In this document: positions 52,240 through 61,300 of the stretch, one piece after another
Numbering within the stretch: position 1 is the first letter of the stretch
Layout of the letters: each line of letters begins with the position of its first letter
Assembly (NCBI GenBank): GCA_024233875.1
Contig: JACKPB010000001.1
Coordinates: 496,001 to 560,000, forward strand
Source: Leptospiraceae bacterium
GTDB lineage: Bacteria; Spirochaetota; Leptospiria; Leptospirales; Leptospiraceae
DNA length: 64,000 nt
Direction: 5' to 3'
Notes under the pieces: model-generated
Database searches by the model: none
Seen by the model: only the letters and a program-made list of their open reading frames with translations
Told to the model about the DNA's origin: nothing
Program-made: the position numbers and the translations under genes

Positions 52240-54000
52240 TCAATTAGATTTTTCTAAAATGTCGGGAGCATGAACACCGAGTAAATTCAATCCCATTTTC
52301 AAACAGAGAGCTGTCGCGTAACAGATATAAGTGAGTCCGAGACGTGTTTCTTTATCACTGTCCTTGATTCGATTTTCTTTTCCAATATAAAATTTGGAAA
52401 ATACTTTTGCCAGATTCTGGAGGTAATTTGTAAGTCTATGGGGTTCCATCTGAATGGCTGAATCCAATACTTCTTCGGGAAATCTACAGATCCAAAAGAG
52501 TAGACGATCCCGCTCTTCCCTGGATTCCAAATTTTGAAAGGCATCGAAATCCCTCTCCTCTGAATTCTCACGAAAAATTGATCGAATTCTGGCATGAGCA
52601 TATTGAAGATAAAAAACAGGATTTTTATCAGATTCTTCTTTGGCCAGGTCGAGATCAAATTCTAGAGGAGTGCCCAGAGCCCGGGTGATGAAGAAATAAC
52701 GTGCAACATCTTTTCCATGCTCACCGAGATATTCCAGAAGGTCTTCCATGGTTTGAAATTGTCCCAAACGTTTGCTCATCTTTACTTTTTCACCTTTGGA
52801 GATCAGGTTGACCTGTTGAGCAATGAGAATCCTAAAGCAGTCTTCCCTGTATCCGAGGGCCTGAATGGCTCCGGACAATCTTGCAATGTATCCATGGTGA
52901 TCGGGTCCCCAGATATTGTAGATTTTCGTAAAGTTTCGATCTATCTTTGTTTTGTGATACGCTATATCTGCCAATAAATAAGTTGGGCGTCCATCTTCCC
53001 TCACCACAACTCTGTCTTTATCATCACCGTAATCTGTTGAGCGAAATATCTTTTTTCCATCTTCAGAATAGATTTTTCCTGATGAATTGAGGAAGGATTC
53101 AGCCTTCAGAACATCTCCTGAATCGTGGAGGGACTTTTCACTGAAGAAATTTTTGAAATGCACTCCGAAATTCTCTAAATCTTTTTTTTGTTTGCTCAGG
53201 TTAAATTGAACTGCCCATTCTGAAAAGAGTTCTGATAGTTTGACAAAAGAGTTATCATTTAGATGAGATTCGATTATGGATTTTGATTCGGGTTGATTGA
53301 GATAATGATGTACTATGTCCTTAATGTACTCCCCTCTGTATCCTTCGTAGGGAAAGAGATTTGAGTTCAATAATTCTTCAATGGACTCCGTGCCTCCCTC
53401 AGGTTGATAGGATAAGGTCTCACCCTTGATTTCTTTCAATCGTAGTACACAGGAAACTCCCATAAGGAGAACCTGATTTCCGTAATCATTCACATAAAAT
53501 TCTGAATGCACTTCATGTCCGATAGAAGAGAGTAAATTGCATATACTGTCTCCGGTTGCGGCAGCACGGGCGGAAACTATATTCAAAGGTCCGGTGGGGT
53601 TGGCGGAGACAAATTCAAAAATGATTTTTTCGGGGGCATCCAATTTTGGAATGGTGATAGAATCCTGTTCCAGAATGGTCTTTAGATAGATACCGAGAGC
53701 GGATCTGGAAATTCGGAAATTTAAAAATCCTGGCATTGAGAAACTGACTTCTGAAAAAAGATCTGTATCCCTGAGTGAGGGAAGAAACTTTTCGGAAATG
53801 TCTTTGGGATTTCCCAGGATGTCTTTGTTTTCTAGAAGAAAGGCTGTTGAATAATCACCAAATTTTTCATTTCTGGAATATTCTATTTTCAACGGTCGGA
53901 GAGATTTTGGATCAAAATCTCCGGTATCCTTGAGAAAAGATTCAATTTTTTGAGTTATGATCTCCAAAACTTTCGATTTTAAAGTTTCCTGCTCTTTCAT
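52240..54000 (-). CDS. argS: Arginyl-tRNA synthetase with altered HIGH motif
   Basis: 586 aa class I synthetase. Additional N-terminal domain, then SANPTGPLNIVSARAAATGDS (132-152), where the usual H-x-G-H reads N140-I-V-S143; FYVNDYGNQV; YLLADIAYHKTK; IWGPDHHGYIARL; KMSKRLGQF near 404; and the DALR anticodon-binding domain at the end (FYLQYAHARIRSIFRE onwards). The ATG overlaps the recO end by 59 bp. Identity is secure from the whole pattern; the altered motif is noted as odd. Confidence 0.93.
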   Translation of the reverse strand: MKEQETLKSKVLEIITQKIESFLKDTGDFDPKSLRPLKIEYSRNEKFGDYSTAFLLENKDILGNPKDISEKFLPSLRDTDLFSEVSFSMPGFLNFRISRSALGIYLKTILEQDSITIPKLDAPEKIIFEFVSANPTGPLNIVSARAAATGDSICNLLSSIGHEVHSEFYVNDYGNQVLLMGVSCVLRLKEIKGETLSYQPEGGTESIEELLNSNLFPYEGYRGEYIKDIVHHYLNQPESKSIIESHLNDNSFVKLSELFSEWAVQFNLSKQKKDLENFGVHFKNFFSEKSLHDSGDVLKAESFLNSSGKIYSEDGKKIFRSTDYGDDKDRVVVREDGRPTYLLADIAYHKTKIDRNFTKIYNIWGPDHHGYIARLSGAIQALGYREDCFRILIAQQVNLISKGEKVKMSKRLGQFQTMEDLLEYLGEHGKDVARYFFITRALGTPLEFDLDLAKEESDKNPVFYLQYAHARIRSIFRENSEERDFDAFQNLESREERDRLLFWICRFPEEVLDSAIQMEPHRLTNYLQNLAKVFSKFYIGKENRIKDSDKETRLGLTYICYATALCLKMGLNLLGVHAPDILEKSN

Positions 54001-54775
54001 GTGATTCCCCTGTAGTCTCTAATTCCAATTTTTCATTCGCCATAGATTGGTAAAGCAGTTCCGGACTTCTGAGTTCTATGGAAAAGTTTGCTAGAAAAAA
54101 ATGATTTAAGATGTGGTCGAGGGAAGAAATCAATAGGAGAGGAATCTCTTCCTCCCTAATTCTGGAGTATTTCTTCGAAGAGATCGCTTTGAGTAGTTTC
54201 ACGATTTGAATCTGGTTTTCCAAGCTCACCGAACATTTTTTGCAGTGGATGTGGAGGGAATCTGATTGCAAGGAAGCAAATTCTTCACCTTCGAGGGGTG
54301 AATTGCATTGTGTGCAATTGAACTCATCGGAGACAAATCCCTGAAAAAGCAAAAATCTCCACTTATAGTAGGGTAGAAGTATGTGCTGAAATCCAAACTC
54401 ATCCAAAGCAGAGAGAGCTTTTTTCAGTAGAAGAAATGCAATGGGGTTTTCTTCTCCAGGAAGAAATTTATCATTTAGCTCCAGAAGAAAGGATAGGGTC
54501 AGATAACCGAGATAGTTTTCTTTGGCCCGGCTGAATCTTTCCAGCAAAGAGAATTCTTTCGCATTGAAAACATCTTTATTTCTATGAAAGTAGTAGTCGA
54601 TTTCTATGAAAGATCCCGGCTCTCCGGCCAACTTGGGTCGGGTCTTGCTTTTCCGCAGACCTTTGAAAATGAATTTTTCTTTTTTACCGGTTTCTGTGAG
54701 GAGGAGAATCAACAAGTCGGCTTCTCCCAGAGATGTACTCCTGAGAACTATCCCTCTTGTTTTCTCCAGTGACAA
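53942..54775 (-). CDS. recO: DNA repair protein RecO
   Basis: 277 aa. N-terminal OB fold (RGIVLRSTSLGEADLLILLLTETGKKEKFIFKGLRKSKTR), helical middle, and the zinc site CTQCNSPLEGEEF...HCKKC. RecO loads RecA on SSB-coated single-stranded DNA with RecR. The start is 3 bp after the enoyl-CoA hydratase stop; the end overlaps argS. Confidence 0.9.
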   Translation of the reverse strand: MSLEKTRGIVLRSTSLGEADLLILLLTETGKKEKFIFKGLRKSKTRPKLAGEPGSFIEIDYYFHRNKDVFNAKEFSLLERFSRAKENYLGYLTLSFLLELNDKFLPGEENPIAFLLLKKALSALDEFGFQHILLPYYKWRFLLFQGFVSDEFNCTQCNSPLEGEEFASLQSDSLHIHCKKCSVSLENQIQIVKLLKAISSKKYSRIREEEIPLLLISSLDHILNHFFLANFSIELRSPELLYQSMANEKLELETTGESHERAGNFKIESFGDHNSKN

Positions 54776-54778
54776 AAA

Positions 54779-55570
54779 TCAGTCGTCCTTGAATTCAGGC
54801 TTTCTTTTCTCTATGATGGAATTCAAGCTCTCCAGGAAATCATTTGTCATAAAACACTTTGACTGAGCTTCTGCTTCTCTGCGGAGAGCCTTCTGGAGTT
54901 CTTCGTGGTTGTAAGAGTTTTGTTTCAGAAGTCGTAGAGCCAGAGGACCTGATTCACTGATATTGATGGCCATTTCTGCGGCTCTTCTCACTACATCGGG
55001 TTGTGCTACAGCATCCTGACAGAGTGACATTTCTTTGGCATCCTCTCCGGTGATAGCTTCTGCCATCATGAGAAGGGTATTTGCCATATTGCCTCCAAAT
55101 AGTTCTCTGACTATATACGAAGATCCCATACCCGGATGAATCGCTAGTTTCACAAAATTGAATGAATATTTGGATGTCGTAGAAAAAACCCTCAGGTCAC
55201 AGGCTAGGGCTAGTGAGAGGGCGGCTCCAACTGCATGTCCGTTCACTGCGGCAATCGTGGGGAAGGGTAGGGTTCGGATGGACAAAAAATTATTATAAAA
55301 CTCGTACATATCTGCCGAGTTCTTTTCGAAGGTCTGGTCTTTGAAGGACCGTAGCAAACCGAGATCTCCTCCGGAAGAGAAAATATTGTTCTTTCCGGTT
55401 AGAATTAAACAGGAAATTTTTTCTGAAGAATTGTTTAATTTTTCAATCTCTTCTTTGAATCGAATACCCATGTCCCAGGTCATTGAATTTCGAGTTTCTG
55501 GATTGTCCAAATAGAGATAGGCAATTTTACGTTGATTTACTTCTTTGATTTCAGTTGTTACTAGGGTCAT
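54779..55570 (-). CDS. Enoyl-CoA hydratase/isomerase family protein
   Basis: 263 aa from ATG 55570, supported by GAGG 6 nt upstream; the frame continues to 55651. Crotonase-fold features: LDNPETRNSMTWDM, oxyanion-hole strands FSSGGDLGLLRS and AAVNGHAVGAALSLALACDLRV, then HPGMGSSYIVRELFG. The region where hydratases carry the catalytic Glu pair is less conserved, so hydratase versus isomerase cannot be settled. First gene of the recO-argS-cinA strand. Confidence 0.87.
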   Translation of the reverse strand: MTLVTTEIKEVNQRKIAYLYLDNPETRNSMTWDMGIRFKEEIEKLNNSSEKISCLILTGKNNIFSSGGDLGLLRSFKDQTFEKNSADMYEFYNNFLSIRTLPFPTIAAVNGHAVGAALSLALACDLRVFSTTSKYSFNFVKLAIHPGMGSSYIVRELFGGNMANTLLMMAEAITGEDAKEMSLCQDAVAQPDVVRRAAEMAINISESGPLALRLLKQNSYNHEELQKALRREAEAQSKCFMTNDFLESLNSIIEKRKPEFKDD

Positions 55571-55727
55571 GAGTGCCTCGAATCGGAAGAATGAATGTGT
55601 ACTTAGTAAAAAAACATAATAAAAATGGAAGAGAAATTTCACCACTCGCAAAAAAAAACAGATTTTTTTAAGACATTCTTTAGATAAGATTGATTTTTTT
55701 CATGGAAAATGAGTCGATAATGGAGTT

Positions 55728-57014
55728 ATGGCAGTCGGAAGAACAGACTCGATGCAGGAACTCATCACCATGTTGGAATCCATCTATGGTGAGACGATCA
55801 TTGGTTCCGACATCAACCTCATCAAGCACTTATTCTATTACTTAAAGTTTGAAAACACAGAGTTTCTATTTGAGTATGAAGATGAGTACATGACTGTGAT
55901 CGTGAGCAATGTTCTCCAGGACTTTGTGGAATTGAATGTTCTCGGGTTTGAAGAAGGAATGACCAGACGTGCCAAGATCAAGTTTGAAGTGGTCAATGTT
56001 CTCTATGTTTTTGAAGTCATCATAGAGGAAGTTCGGGGTTCATATGTGACAATAAAAATTCCTGCCGAACTTCAAGCCGCAGAGATGAGGAAGTATCGTA
56101 GAGTACCGGTAGATGATCTATTCATGGATTTTATTATTCTCTTCAAGTCCTTCCGCGGAGGGAGTTATGTTTCCGGAGACAACATCCATGCCGAACAGCT
56201 TTTCACCAACCTCTTTCGTGAGATAAAGAATGATACACCCGATTTAAAGTTGATGAATCTAATCATTACGGACTATCTTGTTAAGATTTCAAAGGATTTT
56301 GAGATAATTATCTATCATCCGGGGGATGAATACGATCTCCTCAGGGAATCCTTTGAGAAAGACACCAGGGCGATTTTTATGGCGGATTGCGCTGACATTG
56401 AAAACTATATCAAGGATCTTCATAGCAATCTCTACAAATCCTATCATGATATATTTACGGAAAAGACTAAAGAGTCCAACGAATTCAAAGCTCAAAAATT
56501 TTTTGAAAAAGTCCAAAAGAATGAAATCAGGAATTTTTTGGTTTCGTACGTCATAGCTCCCATCACTCTTTTTGATAAGGTGATCGGGCACGTCAAAGTC
56601 TTCACAACTGCTATGGACAAGCATGTTTTGGGTACCTATCATGCGGAATACATAAACGAGATGATGGAGATTGCGAGCTACGGACTCACAAAGATTGCGA
56701 TCCGAGGAAACAACTTCAACACCCTCTATACCAATACCCGAATCATTGATATAAGTATTTCCGGTCTACTTTTTGAGATTACAGATGAAAACTTATTCAA
56801 CTATCTAAAAAAGCACAATGCGATCAAAATGTACATCCCTATGGGAAATCATACCCTGACTCTTTCCGGAGAAATCATACGTTTTGTGGCAACTCAGAGA
56901 GATTTTGAACCTGCCTTTCGACTGGGTGTGAATTTCTTTTCCTCAAATCCGGGGGATATGAGGGTTTTGGAAACCTACATTCATGAAAAACGTGGAAATG
57001 TTCTATCTGAGTGA
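55728..57014 (+). CDS. DUF1577/PilZ-type protein with split c-di-GMP motifs
   Basis: 428 aa. N-terminal YcgR-like beta region (1-120), RKYRR (R121, R125: the RxxxR motif), about 215 residues including a GAF-like segment (SYVIAPITLFDKVIGHVKVFTTAMDKHVLGTYHAEYINEMMEIASYGLTKIAIRG), then IIDISISGLLFEI (D341, S343, G346: DxSxxG motif) and the rest of a PilZ barrel. PilZ domains bind c-di-GMP through both motifs, normally 20-30 residues apart. Family name from memory (Leptospira DUF1577). Cytoplasmic. Converges with the TPR gene, overlapping by 12 bp. Confidence 0.8.
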   Translation: MAVGRTDSMQELITMLESIYGETIIGSDINLIKHLFYYLKFENTEFLFEYEDEYMTVIVSNVLQDFVELNVLGFEEGMTRRAKIKFEVVNVLYVFEVIIEEVRGSYVTIKIPAELQAAEMRKYRRVPVDDLFMDFIILFKSFRGGSYVSGDNIHAEQLFTNLFREIKNDTPDLKLMNLIITDYLVKISKDFEIIIYHPGDEYDLLRESFEKDTRAIFMADCADIENYIKDLHSNLYKSYHDIFTEKTKESNEFKAQKFFEKVQKNEIRNFLVSYVIAPITLFDKVIGHVKVFTTAMDKHVLGTYHAEYINEMMEIASYGLTKIAIRGNNFNTLYTNTRIIDISISGLLFEITDENLFNYLKKHNAIKMYIPMGNHTLTLSGEIIRFVATQRDFEPAFRLGVNFFSSNPGDMRVLETYIHEKRGNVLSE

Positions 57015-58193
57015 TCTAAGATATTCTCTGGCCTGAAGCACAGCTACATCCGGTTTTTTATTTCTGGGACGATAAGTGTTGTACTTATTTATGTGACCAT
57101 CGATTTTTTGAATTAGATCTTTGACCTCTGTGGCCTGAGCTGTGGTTAGGTTTTTGAATGGAATTTCTTTGAGTTTCTCAACATAATAGTAAACAGCAAG
57201 AGCTTGAGCTCTATAGGATTGAGGTTGAATGCTCAGAGTTTTTTCGAGAGCAGACTCGGTTTGCCTGTCGTATTTATCTCGGATCTCTCTATCGGAAGCC
57301 CCTTTGTCTCTGCTCTTGTAAATGTAATAGAAAAGCAGGCTGGATTCAGTTAGATTCATTAAATTTTTAAAATTCATCGGAAGAATTCTGGAAGTTTCTC
57401 TGGAGATTTCATGAGAGAGCTCCAGATCATTGTAATTCTTTTGCTTTTTGAAGGCTTCTTCTTTGTGTTTCTGGATTAAGAAGGAAGAATAATTGATCAA
57501 AAATTCCAATTTTTCCTGTTCATCCGCAAACTTGTCTTTGCTCTTGTAGGCTAAGTTGTACTCATAGGCTGCTGAGATGTACTCATGACCATTGGCTTCA
57601 TGAAGTTTGCCCAGGGCCGCATGTGGTTCGGGAGCATTCGGATCGAGTTTTATAGATTTTTTATAGTATTGGATAGCACTAGCAAAATCTCCCTTCTTAA
57701 CAAAATAATCTCCCTGCTTTTTGGAGATCTTTGCTTCATAGAGACCTTCTGTGGTGATCGGCATGGCCACAGTCATGATCTTCTCAATCATTCTCAGATG
57801 ACCTTCCCCACGCAATTGTTGTCCGAAGAAGGTTGTCTCGTAAATTGAAGTGACCTTGATCTCTCCAACTATATTTCCATCTTTGAAAAAATCATGATCA
57901 TGATGTTTTTCGAGGAGAAAAAGAGTTTGTCCCACTCTTATCCCGGGATTGTTTAGGATTTTTACCGTGACTGTATCCGGTCGGGTATCGTATTCCAACA
58001 GGGATTTGTCATTTTTCACATCCAATTCGAGAGTGTCTGCTTTCTCAACTGTGACAGTTTCTCCTATAATTATCATTTTTACGAAACGATTTCCCTCATC
58101 ATCAAAGAAACCATATACGATTTTATTGTCCCTTTTATCCGGGGAGAGTCCGGTCACGAGAAAAAAAATGAGTAGGGATATGAGGGTTTTCAT
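57003..58193 (-). CDS. Secreted TPR-repeat protein
   Basis: 396 aa from ATG 58193, which gives the signal peptide MKTLISLLIFFLVTGLS; an ATG at 58232 would add 13 residues. N-terminal beta part with a FlgT-like strand set (PGIRVGQTLFLLEKHHDHDF; VGEIKVTSIYETTFFGQQLRGEGHLRMIEK), then TPR units (QGDYFVKKGDFASAIQYYKKSIKLDPNAPEPHAALGKLHEANG). Periplasmic; function unknown. Confidence 0.75.
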   Translation of the reverse strand: MKTLISLLIFFLVTGLSPDKRDNKIVYGFFDDEGNRFVKMIIIGETVTVEKADTLELDVKNDKSLLEYDTRPDTVTVKILNNPGIRVGQTLFLLEKHHDHDFFKDGNIVGEIKVTSIYETTFFGQQLRGEGHLRMIEKIMTVAMPITTEGLYEAKISKKQGDYFVKKGDFASAIQYYKKSIKLDPNAPEPHAALGKLHEANGHEYISAAYEYNLAYKSKDKFADEQEKLEFLINYSSFLIQKHKEEAFKKQKNYNDLELSHEISRETSRILPMNFKNLMNLTESSLLFYYIYKSRDKGASDREIRDKYDRQTESALEKTLSIQPQSYRAQALAVYYYVEKLKEIPFKNLTTAQATEVKDLIQKIDGHINKYNTYRPRNKKPDVAVLQAREYLRSLR

Positions 58194-58418
58194 TCTGGGA
58201 AGTTTGCTCCTATTTGGTGTATATATCGGCATTTTTTGTCTGAGTTTGAAAGAAACATCAAAAAATTATGTCTCTTAATAGGTTTCAATAGAAAAATGCG
58301 CTGAGAAAGGTGAAAAAACATTCAAACCAATTCTATTTTGTAAATAGGACGCCCGGTTTTTGTCCTTGAGGAATGAGGAGTCTCACTTGAACTCAAGCCT
58401 GTCTCAAAATTATTTCAA

Positions 58419-58446
58419 TTGACGCTTATTCTTAGAGGCATATTCT
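58419..58446 (+). promoter_or_regulatory. Possible sigma-70-type promoter for the GHKL gene
   Basis: TTGACG (58419-58424), 16-bp spacer, TATTCT (58441-58446), 36 bp before the ATG at 58483. Found by eye only. Confidence 0.4.
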
Positions 58447-58482
58447 GTAACTCAAATTATTGGAGTGTAGAGAAGGGGATCT

Positions 58483-59187
58483 ATGACCGCTAAAAATGAT
58501 GAAGCAATTGATCAAAAAATTGCAACAGCGATCGCTCAAAAAGAAAAACTATCCGTTAAGTCTTCCAAGATGAATTCCAGGCTGGAACATTATGTCCTGG
58601 TCATCATCAAAGGAATCCTGGCAAAACACGGTCAGGAAAGATATACGGATATGATGTATACGATTCTCAAAGAACTTGCAATCAACGCTGTCAAAGCCAA
58701 TCAAAAGAGAATTTTCTTTGAAGAGCACAACCTAGATCTAGCCGATGAAGCACAATACAGTGAAGGTTTGGCTATGTTCAAAGCTTCCTTTTCGGACAGT
58801 ATGGCTGAAGAGTACGGAAAGAAATCTCAGCAGAAGGGAGTCTATTGTCAGATAGATTTTCATTACAATGATAATGGTATGTATGTTGAAGTGGTGAACA
58901 ACACACCAGTCATAAAAACTGAAGAGCTCAGGCTCCGGGAAAAAATGAAAAAATCCATGGGCTACAATGACATTGCCGAATTTTATATGGACAATATGGA
59001 CAATTCCGAAGGAGCGGGGCTAGGAATAGCTCTCATCATCATTCTTATGAAGAATGATAACATCGATCCGAATTTATTTAGAATTGTAACCAAACCGGAC
59101 AGAACTATTGCTAGGGTAGAAATTCCATTCAACTCCAATTACATTACATTCAGAGACAGGGGAAAGCAGGCAAAAGATGGAAATTAA
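58483..59187 (+). CDS. Stand-alone GHKL (histidine-kinase-like) ATPase domain protein
   Basis: 234 aa. N-box LKELAINAVKAN (E64, N68) and G2-box EGAGLGIALIIILMKND fit the HATPase_c fold; no dimerisation helix with phospho-accepting His is visible, so it is closer to RsbW-type anti-sigma kinases or a CA-domain relic than a sensor kinase. Soluble. AAGGGG precedes the ATG. Overlaps the SDR gene by 11 bp, so they are co-translated. Confidence 0.82.
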   Translation: MTAKNDEAIDQKIATAIAQKEKLSVKSSKMNSRLEHYVLVIIKGILAKHGQERYTDMMYTILKELAINAVKANQKRIFFEEHNLDLADEAQYSEGLAMFKASFSDSMAEEYGKKSQQKGVYCQIDFHYNDNGMYVEVVNNTPVIKTEELRLREKMKKSMGYNDIAEFYMDNMDNSEGAGLGIALIIILMKNDNIDPNLFRIVTKPDRTIARVEIPFNSNYITFRDRGKQAKDGN

Positions 59188-59947
59188 AGGGAAAGTTGTT
59201 GTTATCACAGGTTCGGGAAGTGGACTCGGAAAGGCTATGGCTATAGGGATAGCTAAGAAGGGTGGAAATATTGTTATCTCTGACATCAGAGAAGATGCTG
59301 TCAATTCTGCTGTCAAAGAAATTGAAAGTTTGGGCGTCAGAGCACATGGAATAGTAGCCAATGTTGCTAAAGAAGAAGATGCAGAAAGACTGATGAAAGA
59401 AACTGTTTCAGTCATGGGATCGTTAGACGTTGCAATTCTGAATGCAGGAATATTGAGAGATGGTCTTTTGGTTCGGGTAGATCGTGAAACCGGTAATGTG
59501 AAGGGCAAGATGAGTATGGAGCAATGGCAGAGTGTGATCGATGTCAATCTTACAGGTGTCTTCCTCACTGCTAGAGAAGCAGCTGTTCAAATGATCTCTC
59601 AAAAAAAACCTGGTGTTATCATACCCATAGCTTCAGTAGCTATGCACGGTAATCCCGGACAGACAAATTACTCCGCTGCAAAAGCAGGTGTGGCTGCAAT
59701 GACGAAGCTCTGGGCTCAGGAATTGAAGAATTACAAAATTAGAGTCGCAGGGATTGCACCCGGTTTCATTGCCACCGAGATGGTTTTGAAGGATATGAAA
59801 CCGGAAGCTTTAGAAAAATGGAAATCCTTGATTCCTATCGGACGTTTGGGAGAACCATCCGAGATTTCTCAATCTGCAGAATTTATCATAGAGAATGATT
59901 TAGTAGATGGTGTGGTTTTGGAAATTTCCGGTGGTATAAAGATCTAA
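59177..59947 (+). CDS. Short-chain dehydrogenase/reductase (FabG-like)
   Basis: 256 aa. TGSGSGLGKAMA cofactor loop, NAGILRDG, catalytic S (IASVAMHG), YSAAK and APGFIATEM: classical SDR most similar to 3-oxoacyl-ACP reductases. NAD(P)H-dependent; the substrate is not certain. It carries a small insertion after NAGILRDGLLVRVD (RETGNVKGKMSMEQW), as in some acetoacetyl-CoA reductase-like members. Confidence 0.88.
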   Translation: MEIKGKVVVITGSGSGLGKAMAIGIAKKGGNIVISDIREDAVNSAVKEIESLGVRAHGIVANVAKEEDAERLMKETVSVMGSLDVAILNAGILRDGLLVRVDRETGNVKGKMSMEQWQSVIDVNLTGVFLTAREAAVQMISQKKPGVIIPIASVAMHGNPGQTNYSAAKAGVAAMTKLWAQELKNYKIRVAGIAPGFIATEMVLKDMKPEALEKWKSLIPIGRLGEPSEISQSAEFIIENDLVDGVVLEISGGIKI

Positions 59948-59961
59948 TTTAATTTTTTCTT

Positions 59962-60002
59962 GAAGAGATCATTTCATTTGTGTATAGGGTTATGATCTCT
60001 TC
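59962..60002 (+). terminator. Inverted repeat after the SDR gene
   Basis: Eleven-bp perfect arms GAAGAGATCAT/ATGATCTCTTC with a 19-nt centre, 14 bp after the stop. No long T-tract follows, so termination is likely but not certain. Confidence 0.55.
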
Positions 60003-60164
60003 TTCATAAATCTCCCTTTGTAGTAATAAATAATAATATTTAGTATCAAATCCTTTCCTCTTTCCCGACTTGTGAGGGTATTTTTTTTCGAAAAATGAGT
60101 AATTAAGCATGTGATTTTTTTTTTTTATTGTAAAGATGCTTTTTATTTAAATTATGGAAGGGAC

Positions 60165-60494
60165 ATGAAGAAACTAAAATTCGAATTATCAAAGAAGCAA
60201 TTAGACCAAGCCATCAAAGGGATCCAGGGGATAGCTCACCCTGTGCGTTTTATGATACTTTATTCATTATTAAAAGAAGAGCAATCAGTAAGTGTACTCT
60301 CTGAATTCACTAATGTTAGCCAATCAGTAACCTCACAACACCTGAGTAAAATGAAAGACTCCGGAATTCTTGATAGTCGTAAAGAATCTAATAAAGTTTT
60401 TTATTTTATTAAAGATGAGAGATACAAAGAGATTATTAGAATACTAGTTAAATTTTATTCAGAACCGGAGAAAGTTTCTAAAAAAAGGTCCTGA
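60165..60494 (+). CDS. ArsR-family HTH transcriptional regulator
   Basis: 109 aa. ATG 60165 has GGAAGGGAC upstream; the open frame reaches back to 60111. Winged-helix pattern IAHPVRFMILYSLLKEEQSVSVLSEFTNVSQSVTSQHLSKMKDSGILDSRKESNKVFYFI matches ArsR/SmtB repressors. No metal-binding Cys motif (CxC) is present, so a non-metal signal is likely. The secreted protein gene follows after 3 bp. A T-run (about 60116-60127) lies just upstream. Confidence 0.87.
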   Translation: MKKLKFELSKKQLDQAIKGIQGIAHPVRFMILYSLLKEEQSVSVLSEFTNVSQSVTSQHLSKMKDSGILDSRKESNKVFYFIKDERYKEIIRILVKFYSEPEKVSKKRS

Positions 60495-60497
60495 TAT

Positions 60498-60962
60498 ATG
60501 ATTTTCTACCTATTTCTATTCCTCTTTCCGCTGAATTTAGCGTTCGCTGAGCAGTTGAAAGAGGGAGAGGAATGGACTCTCACTAAGTTTCCCAATCAAT
60601 GGGATGATGTTTGTGAAGTGACTCCGGATTCAAAAAAGATTTTATTCACCGGAGAAATGGAAACATCAAAAATTGCACATAAAATTCTAGAAAAGGAGAA
60701 ACCGGAATCTTTTTATAAAAGAGGTTTCCTGTTTCTTTCGGATGTCAGAAAGATGCCCGATCTTATCACACGGTTTGTAGCTATTCCGAAAATGAGATCT
60801 TATTCTTATCCGATTTGTTTGATAAAAGAAGGTGAGATAGCCAATGATATTCCCAGGGAAAAAGGAAAACTTTCTTTGGTCTACCTTAGAAATGGTAAGA
60901 TTGAAAAAATACTCTTTTCAAACGATCCAACCAAAGTTGTAGAATTTTACAACTCTCCGTGA
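60498..60962 (+). CDS. Secreted hypothetical protein, 154 aa
   Basis: Signal peptide MIFYLFLFLFPLNLAFA. The mature part has strand-rich stretches (DSKKILFTGEMETSKIA; GFLFLSDVRKMPDLITRFVAIPKMRSYSYPICLI; KLSLVYLRNGKIEKILFSNDPTKVVEFY), a layout that resembles thioredoxin-fold proteins without a CxxC. Probably co-transcribed with the ArsR-type regulator. Overlaps the convergent gene by 16 bp. Confidence 0.7.
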   Translation: MIFYLFLFLFPLNLAFAEQLKEGEEWTLTKFPNQWDDVCEVTPDSKKILFTGEMETSKIAHKILEKEKPESFYKRGFLFLSDVRKMPDLITRFVAIPKMRSYSYPICLIKEGEIANDIPREKGKLSLVYLRNGKIEKILFSNDPTKVVEFYNSP

Positions 60963-61300
60963 GCCTGATCCGGATTTTCCTTACTCACACCGTAGTAGTA
61001 CATCCCTTTTTTTATAATCAAACCTTTTTGTATCAAACCATCAGCAATCAAAAGCATTCCGGAAATAGCACTTTCTATATCTCTTTCATCAGAATTTCTG
61101 TTTTTGGACATAAGTGAATGAATGTACTTTCTTCGCTTCGGATCCATAATGCCGAGAATGGATCCACTTACCTTATTGTCCCCTTTCAAAAACGCTAGTG
61201 CTAGGGTTTGAGGAGGAGTTTCCCTGAAGAGATAAAAAAGGGCTTCATTGTCAAAATAGGATAGTTCCTGAAATGATTTCAATTCGGAAGATTTCATCAA
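60947..61300 (-). CDS. Orphan FliG C-terminal-domain-like protein
   Basis: 117 aa. By hand it aligns with the C-terminal torque domain of FliG: FQELSYFDNEALFYLFRE against FliG FDDLVLLDDRDIQRVLRE, LALAFLKGDNKVSGSILGIMDPKRRKYIHSLMS against ALKGAEPPLREKFLRNMSQRAADIL, and DERDIESAISGMLLIADGLIQKGLI against RLSQVENEQKAILLIVRRLAETGEM. The Asp pair of E. coli FliG (D288/D289) and the GPVR Arg are absent. It is translated with the M32 peptidase gene (ATGA overlap). Role unknown. Confidence 0.68.
   Translation of the reverse strand: MMKSSELKSFQELSYFDNEALFYLFRETPPQTLALAFLKGDNKVSGSILGIMDPKRRKYIHSLMSKNRNSDERDIESAISGMLLIADGLIQKGLIIKKGMYYYGVSKENPDQAHGEL

Noticed and set aside
57949..58278. 109-aa plus-strand frame
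   Set aside because: Antisense to the signal peptide and first domain of the TPR protein; no SD and low-complexity composition.
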